Assembly: GCF_037126465.1 (NCBI RefSeq)
Contig: NC_088201.1
Span: 190,924,031-190,988,030, forward strand
DNA length: 64,000 nucleotides
Source: Ornithodoros turicata
Lineage: Eukaryota > Arthropoda > Arachnida > Ixodida > Argasidae
Direction: 5' to 3'
A program made the translations under genes and the position numbers. Shown piece after piece: positions 46,534 through 56,872 of the stretch (position 1 is its first letter; each line of letters begins with the position of its first letter). A model generated the notes under the pieces. It was given only the letters and a program-made list of their open reading frames with translations, was not told where the DNA came from and did not search any database.

Positions 46534-47148
46534 AGGGACTATGAAACGATTTTTTCTTCGTTTCGTTCGAAAGAAGACATTTTTCTGAGTCTAGAACCGA
46601 AATTTTACTTTCGTCGCGCGAGCGGATTTCTCGGGAGCGAATTTAAACGGAGCGGCGAAGGGAGGACAGCTGGCGCCGCGCCGTGACGAGCTGCCGAGCG
46701 GAGACACAACGGGTAACTTGACGCGACCACGGCCGGCTCAGCAACACGTCATCGTGACGTGATGCCGAGCCGAGGAATCCCGCCAGGAGCATGCGCCGTA
46801 GGATCCCGCGTATGCGTTCATCGGGAGTGGAAATCTCCATGACAGCAGCTTTCGCGCGATCGGCAGATTTCGGCAGTGGCGGCAGCCACAGCGCGAGCTC
46901 GCGGCATTACTTGCCATTGTGCAACACCGGTGACGTAACGGGGAACCGAATAGCGGTCCGTACAGTTACACCATCGGCAGGGAAATATGCGCGGGAGAGG
47001 AGGAACGCGGAAGAGACATTTCCAGCGCGCGCTCCTCGCAGAGTGGAGCGATTTCGTCCGGAAAAATTTGTGGCATATTAGTTTCTCTGCGGGAAGAACA
47101 GTTTCCATCGAAAAAAAGTATGGGGGTTCGGGAAATTTCATAGTCCCT
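46534..47148. mobile_element. TTAA-flanked MITE (piggyBac-like), 615 bp
   Basis: TTAA at 46530-46533 and 47149-47152. Ends AGGGACTATGAAAC and TTTCATAGTCCCT are inverted. GC-rich interior with no transposase. Confidence 0.88.
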
Positions 47149-47165
47149 TTAACTGCTGAGTGTTA

Positions 47166-48133
47166 TACAGGGTGTTTCTTTTTATAGATATGAAAGGGGA
47201 GTTGCCTTAGGGCAGTTTTACTTTTGGCACTAGTTTACTCGACGAGGCAGCTACTAGCAAACCAATTTTTGCTCAAGTACGGAATTAATAGACAGATATA
47301 TTTTTATCAACTTTTTAATTATTGACTTTAGGGAGCACATTTCAATTGCAATATTGAAGCCTGGTCACCACATGATCCTATCGAATCACTGATGAAACAC
47401 TAAAGTGGTCTGAGTGCGTGCTATAGACCTGAGTATTTCACCTCGGCCGTCCGCTGGAAACAGAAAGTGATCACAAAAAGAGCGACGGTGACGTCGATAT
47501 CTCCGCCCTCATTTGCCGTAAATAGTAATTATTCACGACCTTTGTTTTCTTCTGTTTTTCTTTTTGCTTGCACATAACTCTGCGCATCACCACTACATAT
47601 CAGCGCTTATCGTACCGGGGAAGGGCAAGAGCCGTGTCCGGCAGGATGAAATGACTGATACGGTAAGCGACTGCGAAGACATGAAAGAACGAAAGGAAGG
47701 AAAGAGAAAAACAAAACAAAGATTGTGAAACATACCACGATAAGGGTTTGCCAGCATCGCGTATGACGTTTTTCTGAGGGCGGAGATATCGACGTCACCA
47801 TCGCTCTCTTTGTGATCAATTTCTGTTTCCCGCGGACGGCCGAGGTGAAATAGTTGGGTCTATAGCACGCCCCGAGATTACTTTAGTGCTTTATCTTTGG
47901 TTCGAGCGGATCATGTGGCGAGCAGGCTTTAATATTACAATTGCAATGTGCCCCCTAAAGTCAATAATTAAACAGTTGATTAAAATATCTCTGTTAATTG
48001 GTCCCCTAACTGAGGAAAAAATTGGATTCCTAGTAGCAGCCCCGCCGAGTAATCCAATGCCAAAAGTAAAACAACCCTAAAGAAACTCCCCTATTTATGA
48101 AAATTTGTTGCAGATGAAAGGAAACACCCTGTA
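47166..48133. mobile_element. MITE with ~350-bp inverted arms, ACAGGGTGTTTC family
   Basis: The left end TATACAGGGTGTTTCTTT and the right end GGAAACACCCTGTATA are inverted. Complementarity continues inward for about 350 bp ('gactttagggagcacattt' against 'aatgtgccccctaaagtc', 'gatatcgacgtcacc' against its inverse). A TA or TATA target is likely. No transposase. Confidence 0.88.
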
Positions 48134-48481
48134 TACACTTTAATGACAAACGCATAAACAAAATAACAAGTGACAAAGAGACTTCCCTCACGACATGAAA
48201 AACATGGAGCTTCAGAGTTCAACACAACACGCACGACAGCCAGCGGATCCCATGTCTCAATATTGTGTCTCTAGCTTGCTGGCAAAGCGGTGTTTGTATA
48301 TTGCGCTTCCGTGGAAAGTACAACTGCAAGTTTGCATTTCACAGTGGACAACAACTTGGTTGACACATTACCTTTGTTGGACGTTGATGTTAACGATGGT
48401 CACAGGTGTGTCTGCGACAACGGTTGAACATTGTGGCACACTCTTAGAAAAAAATCTGGTGCAGTTACACCTTTTAGGAGG
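48134..48481. other. Left flank of the gypsy insertion
   Basis: 'cactcttagaaaaaaatctg' and 'gcagttacaccttttaggag' (48440-48480) resemble the edge of a MITE. After the gypsy element the sequence resumes as 'gaggtaataggaggttg', so gypsy inserted into this older repeat. Confidence 0.5.
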
Positions 48482-48859
48482 TGTCGACACTGAGACCACA
48501 AGAGAGTCTGGAGGGAAGGAAGCCGTTTTAATGATCGTCTTGGTTGATTGGTGAAGATGAACTTGAAGGAATGTTTTGATTCTCGTGCTGGGTGGCGCCG
48601 ACGCTACAGCGCGCTAGTGGACTGCGGCTGAAAATGCGACTGCTACGTCAGCACCCCCCCCCCACCCTTAGGAAAGCAGACGTTCAAGCGTCCAGAGATG
48701 CAGGGCAGCGTAATGGACGGCCCCCGGAAACACGTTTGGGAACAGCAGGAAGGCGGGTCGGGGGTGCGGAGTGGTGCTGCAGCCTAGAAGAAAACGGCTT
48801 CATGTCAAGGTCGGGCTCTGAGAGGGTCGCCAATGACGCTGAATCTACATGCGCAGGTT

Positions 48860-50410
48860 TCAGGCGATCAGTGGAAACTGTGTCATTACGACCATTGACA
48901 AACAGCTTGTACCACTTCGGCGTTCGTGCCATGACCTGGTATGGGCCGTCGTAGTGGGGTTGCAGTGCCTTCCTGGCGGAATCGAGGCGGATAAACACAT
49001 GTGTGGACCGATAGGACTCGTGGAGATGGGAAGCGACGAACGGCTGACTTCGCAGGTGTCGTCGAGTTGGTGAAGGGCGGATCCGCGATATATTCTCCCG
49101 AAGTTTGGCAAGGAAAGTAAGAGCGTCAGCTCGAAGAACTCCGACGGTAGCCGGAGTGGTGATCCGTAAAGAAGCTCTGCACTTGATGCAGCCAGATCTT
49201 GCTTGAAACAAGTACGAATCCCGAGGAGGACAGCTGGTAGAGCGTCATGCCATGCAGTGCGATAATGAGCACATGAGAGAGCTGCCTTGAGATGGCGGGG
49301 ATAGCGCTTTACTAAACCATTGAGTTGCGGATGGCAAGCTGTAGTTCGAATACGATGAGTCTCAAGCGACTGCAAGAGGTCAGCGAATAAATGAAATTCG
49401 AACTGCCTGCCACGATCCGTTGTTATTGTAGCATGTACGCTGAAACGCGCGATCCAACCATGCAGGAAAGCACGTGGCGGCGGCACGTCGATGTCGGCGA
49501 TTGGTATTGCTTCAGGCCATCTTGAAAAACGGTCGACGCAGGTGACGACATAGGTGTGTCCGCATGACGGCGGAAGCAGTCCCACGAGGTCGATGTGGAC
49601 ATGTGAAAAACGTACGTCCGGCAGGGGAAATGCATCATACGGTGTCTTGGTATGCCGATGTACTTTCACTCGCTGACAGATAATGCAGCTGCGGGTCGAA
49701 GACCGCACGTCGGCATTCATGGAAGGCCATAAAGACCGCGACGTGACAAGCTCCTGCGATGCTCGAATATCAGGATGCGATAGGGAGTGGAGGCTGTCAA
49801 AGATCAGCCGCCTGAATGGTGCCAGGACGAAAAGTCTTTGGCGCCCTGTCGGTGCGTCACAGGTTAACTTGTGTAGATATCCGGGCAGGGTCAAGTCGGC
49901 GAAGGAGAGCGTGGTGGAAGAACGTCTAAGCTGACGTAGTTCTTCATCCGAAGCCTGCATCTCGGCCATTTTAACATCATCGATATCCAGGGTTGGGAGT
50001 AAGGTCGCGTTGAGTCCCATCCTGGAAACAGCGTCTGCAACCGGGTTGTCCACGCCGTTGACGTGGCGGATGTCGACTGTAAATTCTCTGACGAAAGCGA
50101 GTTGTCGCACTTCCCTGGGTGTATATCCGTCGGCTACTCTGGAAAGAAAGGCGAAGGTGAGCGGGTTGTGGTCAGTGAGGTCGTGAAATGGCTGCCCTTC
50201 CGAAAAGTACCGGAAGTGGCGGATGGCGAGGTAAGCCGCTAGCAGCTCGCGGCCGAAAGTGCTGTAGCGGGCTTGAGTGGGTGAAAGCTTCTGCGAAAAG
50301 AAGGTCAGGGGTTTCAATTGGCTGTCGTTGTACTGCTGCAGAACGGAACCAAAGGCGCTGTCTGAGGCGTCAACCATAATGCTGGTGGGAGCACCGTGTT
50401 TTGGAAACAT
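48860..50410 (-). pseudogene. Gypsy RNase H and integrase
   Basis: 516 codons. RNase H: IMVDASDSAFGSVLQQ, FSQKLSPTQARYSTFGRELL, ILVD-type Asp and TDHNPLTFAF. Integrase: SHPDIRASQELVTSR and SCIICQRVK form the HHCC finger, HVHIDLVG and TTDRGRQFEF give the two Asp. The expected catalytic Glu (usually in GLVERFHR) is Lys here (NGLVKRYPRHLK), so the integrase would be dead. Near 49100-49200 the frame shifts; 48684-49211 carries the rest (STHVFIRLDSARKALQPHYD, LKPAHV). Confidence 0.92.
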
Positions 50411-50473
50411 GAGAACAGTAGCGTCTGCTAAGGCGTTGTTGGTCTTTAGAAAAGCAGTGGTCGCTTCTTCGGA

Positions 50474-51223
50474 TCATGAGAAAGCGACGGGCTTCTGGGG
50501 GCCTCGAAGCATGTCTGTGAGTGGGCGTAACATGTGGGCACAGGAAGGGATAAATCGCCTGTAAAAATTTCTCATTCTCAGAAACTGGCGCAGCTGACGG
50601 AACGACGCCGGTGTTGGAAAATTACGAACCGCTGCAACTTTGCGGTCGAGAGGTCGAGTGCCTTCACTGCTGATGAAATCACTCAGAAATTTCAACGAAG
50701 ACTTTCTAAGCTCGCATTTCGCTGCATCGACAAGGATTCCGTATTCGGCCAAGCGAGTGAAAACGGTACGAAGATGGGTTTCGTGCTCCTCGGTTGACGA
50801 GCTGGCAATAAGGATGTCGTCAAGGTATGCAAACGCAATGGGCAGTCCGCTCAACACCTGGTCGACGAAGCGTTGAAATGTCTGGTCAGCATTACGGAGA
50901 CCAAAAGGCATTCGAACGTATTCGAACATGCCAAACGGAGTGACAATAGTCGTTTTTGGAATGTGAGAAGGCTCCAAAAGAATTTTATGGTACGCCTTGA
51001 TCAGGTCAATTTTAGAAAATATGTTCGTCCTGTGCAGGGTGGAGGCAAAGTCGTGAATATGCGGAATTGGGTATCGGTATGGGATGGTCACCTTGCTTAG
51101 CACCCTGTAATCTCCACAGGGCCTCCAGTCGCCAGTCATCTTCGGCACCATATGCAACGCCGACGACCAATCGCTAGCGGAAGGCCGAACTGTACCCAGC
51201 TGGAGCATGTGCTCGAATTCTCT
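50474..51223 (-). pseudogene. Gypsy reverse transcriptase
   Basis: Motifs in order: [62 protein letters not shown] (the YxDD catalytic box as YLDD) and [17 protein letters not shown] at 50474-50476 ends the frame just before RNase H; the duplicate copy has TTA at that place. RT catalytic residues are present, but the frame is isolated by stops on both sides. Confidence 0.92.
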
Positions 51224-51805
51224 TTAAGCAATAGCCAGGCGCTCTAGTGCGACACGACGAGGTCGAGAGTGCACGGGAGGTCCGGTGGTCTCGATCAAAT
51301 GAGTCACAGTGTGGTTAACCTTAGTTTCGGTGTTGCACGGTCGCAGGAGAGATGGGAACTCCTGGAGAATACTGTCGTATCGGTTGGAAGGACTCTTGCA
51401 GAGAGAGACGCGGGTGGGCGCAGGTTGATGGCAAGGAAGTCTATTGACGCGGAGCTTCGTCTCAGCGCCCCACAACACACGCTCCTGCATGTTTACTAGG
51501 AGACCAAAGTGGCTCAAGAAGTCCGCTCCGAGTATGGGGTACTGGAGGTCGGCAACTAAGAACACCCAAGCAAAAGTCCGTCGAAGCCCAAGGTTGAATG
51601 TAAGCGAATGCTCGCCGAACGTCGCAATAGGCGTTGCATTCACGGCTTGGAGGGTGCGCGAAGTTCGTTGTTGACGACGGTGGAAGAAAGAAGATGGGAT
51701 AACACTCACGTCTGCACCGGTGTCCACTACAAATTTTAGTCCGGAGTTTTTGTCGGTGACAAAGAAGAGGCGGGTAGGCGATGCTCCACTGTCACCAGAC
51801 GTCAC
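51224..51805 (-). pseudogene. Gypsy aspartic protease and protease-RT linker
   Basis: 193 codons. FVVDTGADVSVIPSSF is the DTGA active site, and YPILGADFLSHFGLLV is the conserved ILG..FL flap partner motif. Ends at an in-frame stop (51224-51226) just before the RT; the same stop is in the duplicate copy, so it predates the duplication. The amino acid sequence is identical in the two copies. Confidence 0.9.
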
Positions 51806-51996
51806 ATCTAGTGACTGGCGCGGCCGTTTTTCCGAAAATGTGCGAGGTGGAACGCACTTGCGAACTCTTGCACGAAAATGGTAGTGGTACCATCACATGT
51901 CGGCCGGAGATGACGAACGGCGGCGATGTGATGATTCCGAGTGCCGCTGTGAGCAGGAAGACCGTCGGAGGGCTGCGACTTCGAGCTGAAGCGCCG

Positions 51997-52781
51997 TTAT
52001 CTGGTCGACAAGCACGGAAAATCAACTGGTTGTGCCGACCTGGTGGTGGCGGCATGGGGTGGCATGCTGGTGGCATGGGGCTCGGAATGCCGTCGCGGAA
52101 CTACGGCAGCAATCTGTGGTGGTGCCATCTCCAGAACTCGGCCGGCTAGACTGGCAAGATCGTTGAGGCTCATGTTGTCAGCAGCAGCCAGAACCATGCA
52201 AACATTCGCCGGCAACCGTTGCAAAAACAGCTGGCGAAGCAGCGAGTCGTCCAGGGCGTCAGGTCGGTCGCCCAAAAGCTGACGAATGCGGCGGAGGAGC
52301 TGCGACGGGGTGCGATCGCCAAGCTCCTCTTGTGTCAAAAGCCTTTGATATCGCCGCTGTTCCGACATTGAGGTCCGACGAATGAGTTTGGATTTGAGTG
52401 TGTCATACTGCATGTTTGCTGGGGGGAAGCAACCAGATGTCTGACTTCTGTTGCCTCAGTTGGAGACAGGGCCGCGACGACGTGGTAAAACTTCGTGAGC
52501 TGGTTGGTAATGCCTCGGAGCGCAAACTGCGCTTCGGCCTGCCCAAACCAGACCACGGGTTCTGCAGGCCAGAAAGGGGGTAGGTAGAGGGACACGGCCG
52601 CGACGTGGAGGGATGGCGGGGCTGAATGAGGTGGTGCCGTCTGGTAAATGCCGTGATGGAGTGCCGGATTCACAACAAGAGATGGTGAAAGAGCCTGTGC
52701 TGGAACCTGAGGCGATGGTAGCCGAGGGACTGCTGGGAAAGGGGAGCCGTCGAACGCCGCAGGAGGTGTTCAGGTAGCCAT
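51997..52781 (-). pseudogene. Gypsy gag
   Basis: The minus-strand start ATG is at 52781. Codon 4 is TGA here (52772-52770), whereas the duplicate at 59194 has AGA. The N-terminal part contains PPFWPAEPVVWFGQAEAQF and FYHVVAALSP. After a frameshift near 52400, MQYDTLKSKLIRRTSMSEQ, LGDRTPSQLLRRIRQLL and LRQLFLQRLPANVCMVLAAA follow. These are the capsid-type motifs of tick and other arthropod Ty3/gypsy gag. No CCHC knuckle is seen. Confidence 0.85.
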
Positions 52782-53221
52782 CGTTCAGAACAAATCTGGT
52801 GTCGGACTGTTCCAGCGTAGTGCGCAAGGCGTCCGGGTCACCAGTTGTCGAGACTGAGACGACAAGAGAGACTGGAGGGAAGGTATCCGTTTTAATGACC
52901 GGCTTGGTTGATTGGTGAAGATGAACTGGAAGGAATGTTTTGATTCTCGCGCTGGGTAGCGCCGACGCTACCGCGCGCTGGTGGACTGCGGCTGACGATG
53001 CGACTGGTACAGAGGTAATAGGAGGTTGTCGCATATGTTGTGCCTAACAGGTTGCAAAGTTATACCTCCTACTTCACTCTCTGCCACGAATGATATGATT
53101 ACCTCTTCTGATTCGGTGAGCGAGGGTGGCGTACGACTTTTTGTGGCAATTTGGATGCGTGATAATTGGTTTTACCACCCTCTTACACCGTTTATGAGGC
53201 GCTATGTTGACCTAGGTGGTA

Positions 53222-55020
53222 CCCTAGTGAAAATGTATCTGAGAGGCCTCTCAGGATTTTTAAGAGGTCTGAGAGGACCTTTTAACAAATTCTGAGAGGT
53301 CTGAGAGGACCTCTAAAGGAGTCCTAAGAGGTCTGAGAGGACCTTCTACGAAATTCTGAGGGGTCTGAGAGGACCTCTCAAGCAGTCCTAAGAGGTCTGA
53401 GAGGACCTTTTAAGAAATCTTGAAAGGTCTGGTATGACCCTTTAGCACTTCTGAAGGGTCTCAGAGGTCCTTTCAAGAAATCTTGAAAGGTCTGGTAGGA
53501 CCTTTCAGGCTGCACAGAGGGGTCTGAGAGGACGTCTTAGAGAAAATCTGGAAGACGTTGTATAATCATTCATGTAGCCCTGAGAGGTTTGGGGGGACCT
53601 CTCAGACAGCTTTGCGACAGTGCGTCGTGCAACACCTCCCAGAGCAAGTTGCTACGTGTTTTCCGCGCCGCGGAACATGCTACCTCGTCCGCTTTGGAAA
53701 ATAGATCGCAAGATTTCACGTGTGCTTGTGCATTATTCCTTCAAGGAACACGTGCCGTGATAACCTTGTATTGCCTTCCCCCCTTGAAGCTATTGTTCTT
53801 GCAATCCGTGCATTATTGCACTGCACGTAAGTGGAAGCGTTTCGGCCAGTCGCCAGCGGTTGAATCAGTCTGTTTTGAAACGTTGAAGTGTGAGGACGTC
53901 GGCCGCGGATCTCAAGTAATTTGCGTTTTGTCTTCGGGATTGTAACTGTTTTTGAGGTACGTAGACGATGTCTCAAATATGCTTTTGTGATTGACAGCCA
54001 TTCCTCTTCACTTTAGGTTTTTACTACTGTTCGCAGACACGCATTATGAGCGCCGATAGGAAGATTACCAACCACGTAACGTTACCAACGGCGCTGGGTG
54101 CCAAACGGTGTGTTATATATTTCGATGCACTACACACTGACTTACACTGACATTTTGAAGTTGTATTTCTTACAGATGAATCTCGTACGAAGTGACAGGT
54201 GGTGAGAACACAAGGTGGTGAGAACCCAATCTCTCCAGTTAGTTGGCGGCTTACGCAAGCAAGGGAAACTAGACGGTGCATCGCAAGTCCCGAAGTATAC
54301 GTAAAACAGATTAACTTGATCACCGAGAAGCAGAGTTCCTCAATAATATTTTTCATCGCCGCTGTACGGACATTGTGAATATGTGTCCCATGAGTGAGTG
54401 TCACGCTTTGTGGAATACGACAGTATGTGTTGATGATGACTCGTACGCTTTCGTAGACATGTAAGTGCTAAATCTAGTTTCTGTTGGTGCAATTTACCGT
54501 TTCGTGTAGCTACTTGCGAGCGATCCTTCAACAAATATTAGATATTCACAATTCGGTAAGACATTTGAAATAACTGTTACATAATCAGATAGCAGTGTGC
54601 ATGCCTTGAGTGTATCTGTACAATCGAAGGAACTCAATATATGTGGAGTTTTGTGACATGTACTTGTCTGTATCTATGTCTGGTGTATCATAGCACTGTA
54701 TGATTATACCACTCCGACGACAGGTGCAGCGTAGACGGCGAAATTGAACATTGATTTTCCGATGTCAGATCTGGGCATTAGCTTCTGAGAGGTCCTGTCA
54801 ATCTGAGAGGTCCTCTCAACCTGAGAGGTCAGCCTGAGAGGTCCACCAGCCTGAGAGGACCTCTCAGCCTGAGAGGTCCTCTCAACCTGAGAGGTCAGCC
54901 TGAGAGGTCCACAGGCCTGAGAGGACCTCTCAGCCTGAGAGGACCTCTCAGCCTGAGAGGTCCTCTCAGTCCCATAACATATTAGACCTGAGAGGCCTCT
55001 CAGATACATTTTCACTAGGG
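53222..55020. mobile_element. TIR element built of palindromic CTGAGAGG repeats, copy 1 (1.8 kb)
   Basis: TA|CCCTAGTGAAAATGTATCTG at 53220 and its exact inverse ending CACTAGGG|TA at 55022. TIRs are 33 bp and perfect, each ending in the palindrome CTGAGAGGCCTCTCAG. Inside, the left ~380 bp is built of ~60-bp units with 'aagaggtctgagaggacctt', and the right ~200 bp of 18-bp units with 'cctgagaggtcctctcaa'. The middle 1.2 kb has no transposase. TA target suggests a Tc1/mariner-like mobiliser. Confidence 0.88.
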
Positions 55021-55058
55021 TAACTATAGAAGTTACCACGTTTTCAGACCCTTCTTTC

Positions 55059-55283
55059 TTAGGTGTAGTTGTAATAAGAATAATAATAATAGGACCGGTC
55101 ATACAGTCTTTGCAAGCTGGATTTCGCGGCGAGTCTTTTTACCATTCCGCTTATCCCACTGCAAGGTCCGTTCTCGTGGGAGGTGGCAAAGAAGTTGCAA
55201 GCGGCAGTCACACTGAAGTCCTCTTCATGGTTGCAGAGGTTCGCAAGGTTTTGCGGTTCTTGTACTGGGAAGCTGCTGCACAT
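55059..55283 (-). pseudogene. Fragment with FFATSHGKG-like motif (TE-associated), copy 1
   Basis: The minus-strand frame contains NLCNHEEDFSVTAACNFFAT, then SHENGPCSGISGMVKRLAAK. The pattern FFATSHGKGxxDGxGGxxKR is common in uncharacterised, apparently transposon-linked proteins of arthropods and cnidarians. Here Gly/Asp positions are altered (ENGPCSGISG). Starts at a Met, ends in a Tyr-rich read into an AAT microsatellite. Function unknown; duplicated at 61454-61678. Confidence 0.5.
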
Positions 55284-55289
55284 TAATGC

Positions 55290-56135
55290 TTGACTTTTAA
55301 CAAGTCGGGTAGAGGTCGTCGCCAGGTGTGAGGCCCGTTGACGTCAACCTTTGGGCCAAGCTGACGGAAATGCTGTTTGTGGCCCGAACTCTCTTTTTGT
55401 GATACGCAAAGAGATACGCGCAGTTTCTCAACGATATTGCAAATAGATACTTACTAGTGTAGAGGTGGTAGTAGTAGTGGTACCCGCATATACTGTCGAC
55501 GGATGCTGGGCCGCGCCGACGTCGAGACTGCTGTTCCTCAGTAAGGTTTGGAAACTGAATACTCGTGATGCTGCAGAAAGGCCTGCACTTCTACGGTCCA
55601 TATGAGCATGTTTGCACAATATCAGCATTCTCATCTTCCATATATTCGCAGCGGCTATTCGCTCCAAGATCGTAGTGTGGAATAGTCAACTACGGTAGTG
55701 TGGACGCGTCGTCCTTTTACACGTTTATTCCACCTTCAGTGCAGTAGTTGGAGGATTGGGGAACTGTACAGTATCGTACCGTCGCGGCACAAGTGATCTA
55801 CCAGTGAATATACACAAGAATTACCGAAAAGAGCCACCAACTCCGAACATAGACCCGCGTGTTATCCACGCTAGGAAGGTGATGGTGTCGACCCCAATAG
55901 GTCGATCTCGCAGCGAATTCACCCATGCACTTTCCGTCGTGAAATGAAAAAAGCGAACTGCACAGCACCTCAGATTTGGATGTCCGTATGACTGACCTTG
56001 GCGTCGCCATAGCTTGCGCGATGCCACGAAGTAAATGTTTGGCACGTTCAAGGGCTACATCTGTCCCTTCACTCTTCCTTTATTCACACGCGCCTATATG
56101 GCATCAGAAGTGTGCTACAGCCACGTGTTCTAGGG
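55290..56135. other. Anonymous part of the duplicated unit
   Basis: Short frames on both strands, no recognisable domain. The same in the second copy (61685-62530). Confidence 0.3.
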
Positions 56136-56139
56136 GAAA

Positions 56140-56868
56140 GGAACGACCGGAACCCGGAAACCTCACGTGCGGCGTGGCTCCTACACTGCTCTACTACAAC
56201 AAAATTCTAGATTCCTAACAAAAAAAAACACCCTCGAGACACCCTCCTACAAAACTAGAGGCGCACTGATCTACACTTTGCCACCAAGCTTGAGGGTCTA
56301 GGTTTGTCCGGTAGTTTGCTTTTCCGTCATCTCAACTGAAGCATTTTTGCAAAAAAAAAACCCTGAAATTTCGGATATTTTATTTCAAAAATGGCTATAG
56401 TTAGGAACTTGAAAATTTTTCAAGTGATGTCCTCATCGTGGGGATTAAACAAAAAAAAATAATCTCGATGAATGATACGTAATGTGTCATAAAAAATGAT
56501 CAATATCCCAGGTTTTGTGCAACATTGGCAGCCGTTGTTGTTTGCTGTTTTAGGCTTAAAATCGCTAGAAACCCGCTCTCAAGTAGACATACCCTTCTCC
56601 AAGCGCATCCCGTTAAAATTTTCCCGACCCATTGAAGGGTTGGCGCGCAAGAGACGCGCAAAGAGAGCGAGGAGCCACGCAAGAGTTTGGAGCCACCTGC
56701 TCTTGCAGCACCTGGAGCACCTTGAGCGAAACTTTGGAGCCACCTAGAAGCCAAACGGTTGGCTTTCGGGATGAAATATTTTGCATTTGTCTTGTGTGCG
56801 TGAAGTCGAATGCCTAAAAAAAATTTGCCGAAATCCTAGACGGTCGAGCCACCGACCTCAGACGTTTG
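56140..56868 (+). repeat. ~0.7 kb dispersed repeat, copy in first duplication unit
   Basis: Aligns to the inverse of 45855-46510 and to 62535-63275. Contains A runs (56220-56228, 56349-56358) and 'cacgcaagagtttggagcc'. Truncated at its right end by the duplication junction at 56868. Confidence 0.85.
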
Positions 56869-56872
56869 ACTG

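Larger units (their letters stand above)
48482..53011 (-). mobile_element. Full-length Ty3/gypsy LTR retrotransposon (inactive)
   Basis: LTRs at 48482-48650 (3') and 52846-53011 (5') are about 167 bp, TGT...ACA-type ends, clearly diverged from each other. Target duplication GAGG at 48478-48481 and 53012-53015. On the minus strand the order is 5' LTR, primer-binding-type TGGTGACCCGGACG, gag, protease, RT, RNase H, integrase, purine tract (GGGTGGGGGGGGGG), 3' LTR. Several stops and frameshifts disable it. Its 5' half is duplicated at 56873-59424. Confidence 0.95.

Noticed and set aside
51781..52149. Plus-strand frames opposite gypsy gag and protease
   Set aside because: Shadows of the real minus-strand gag and protease coding, repeated identically in the duplicate.
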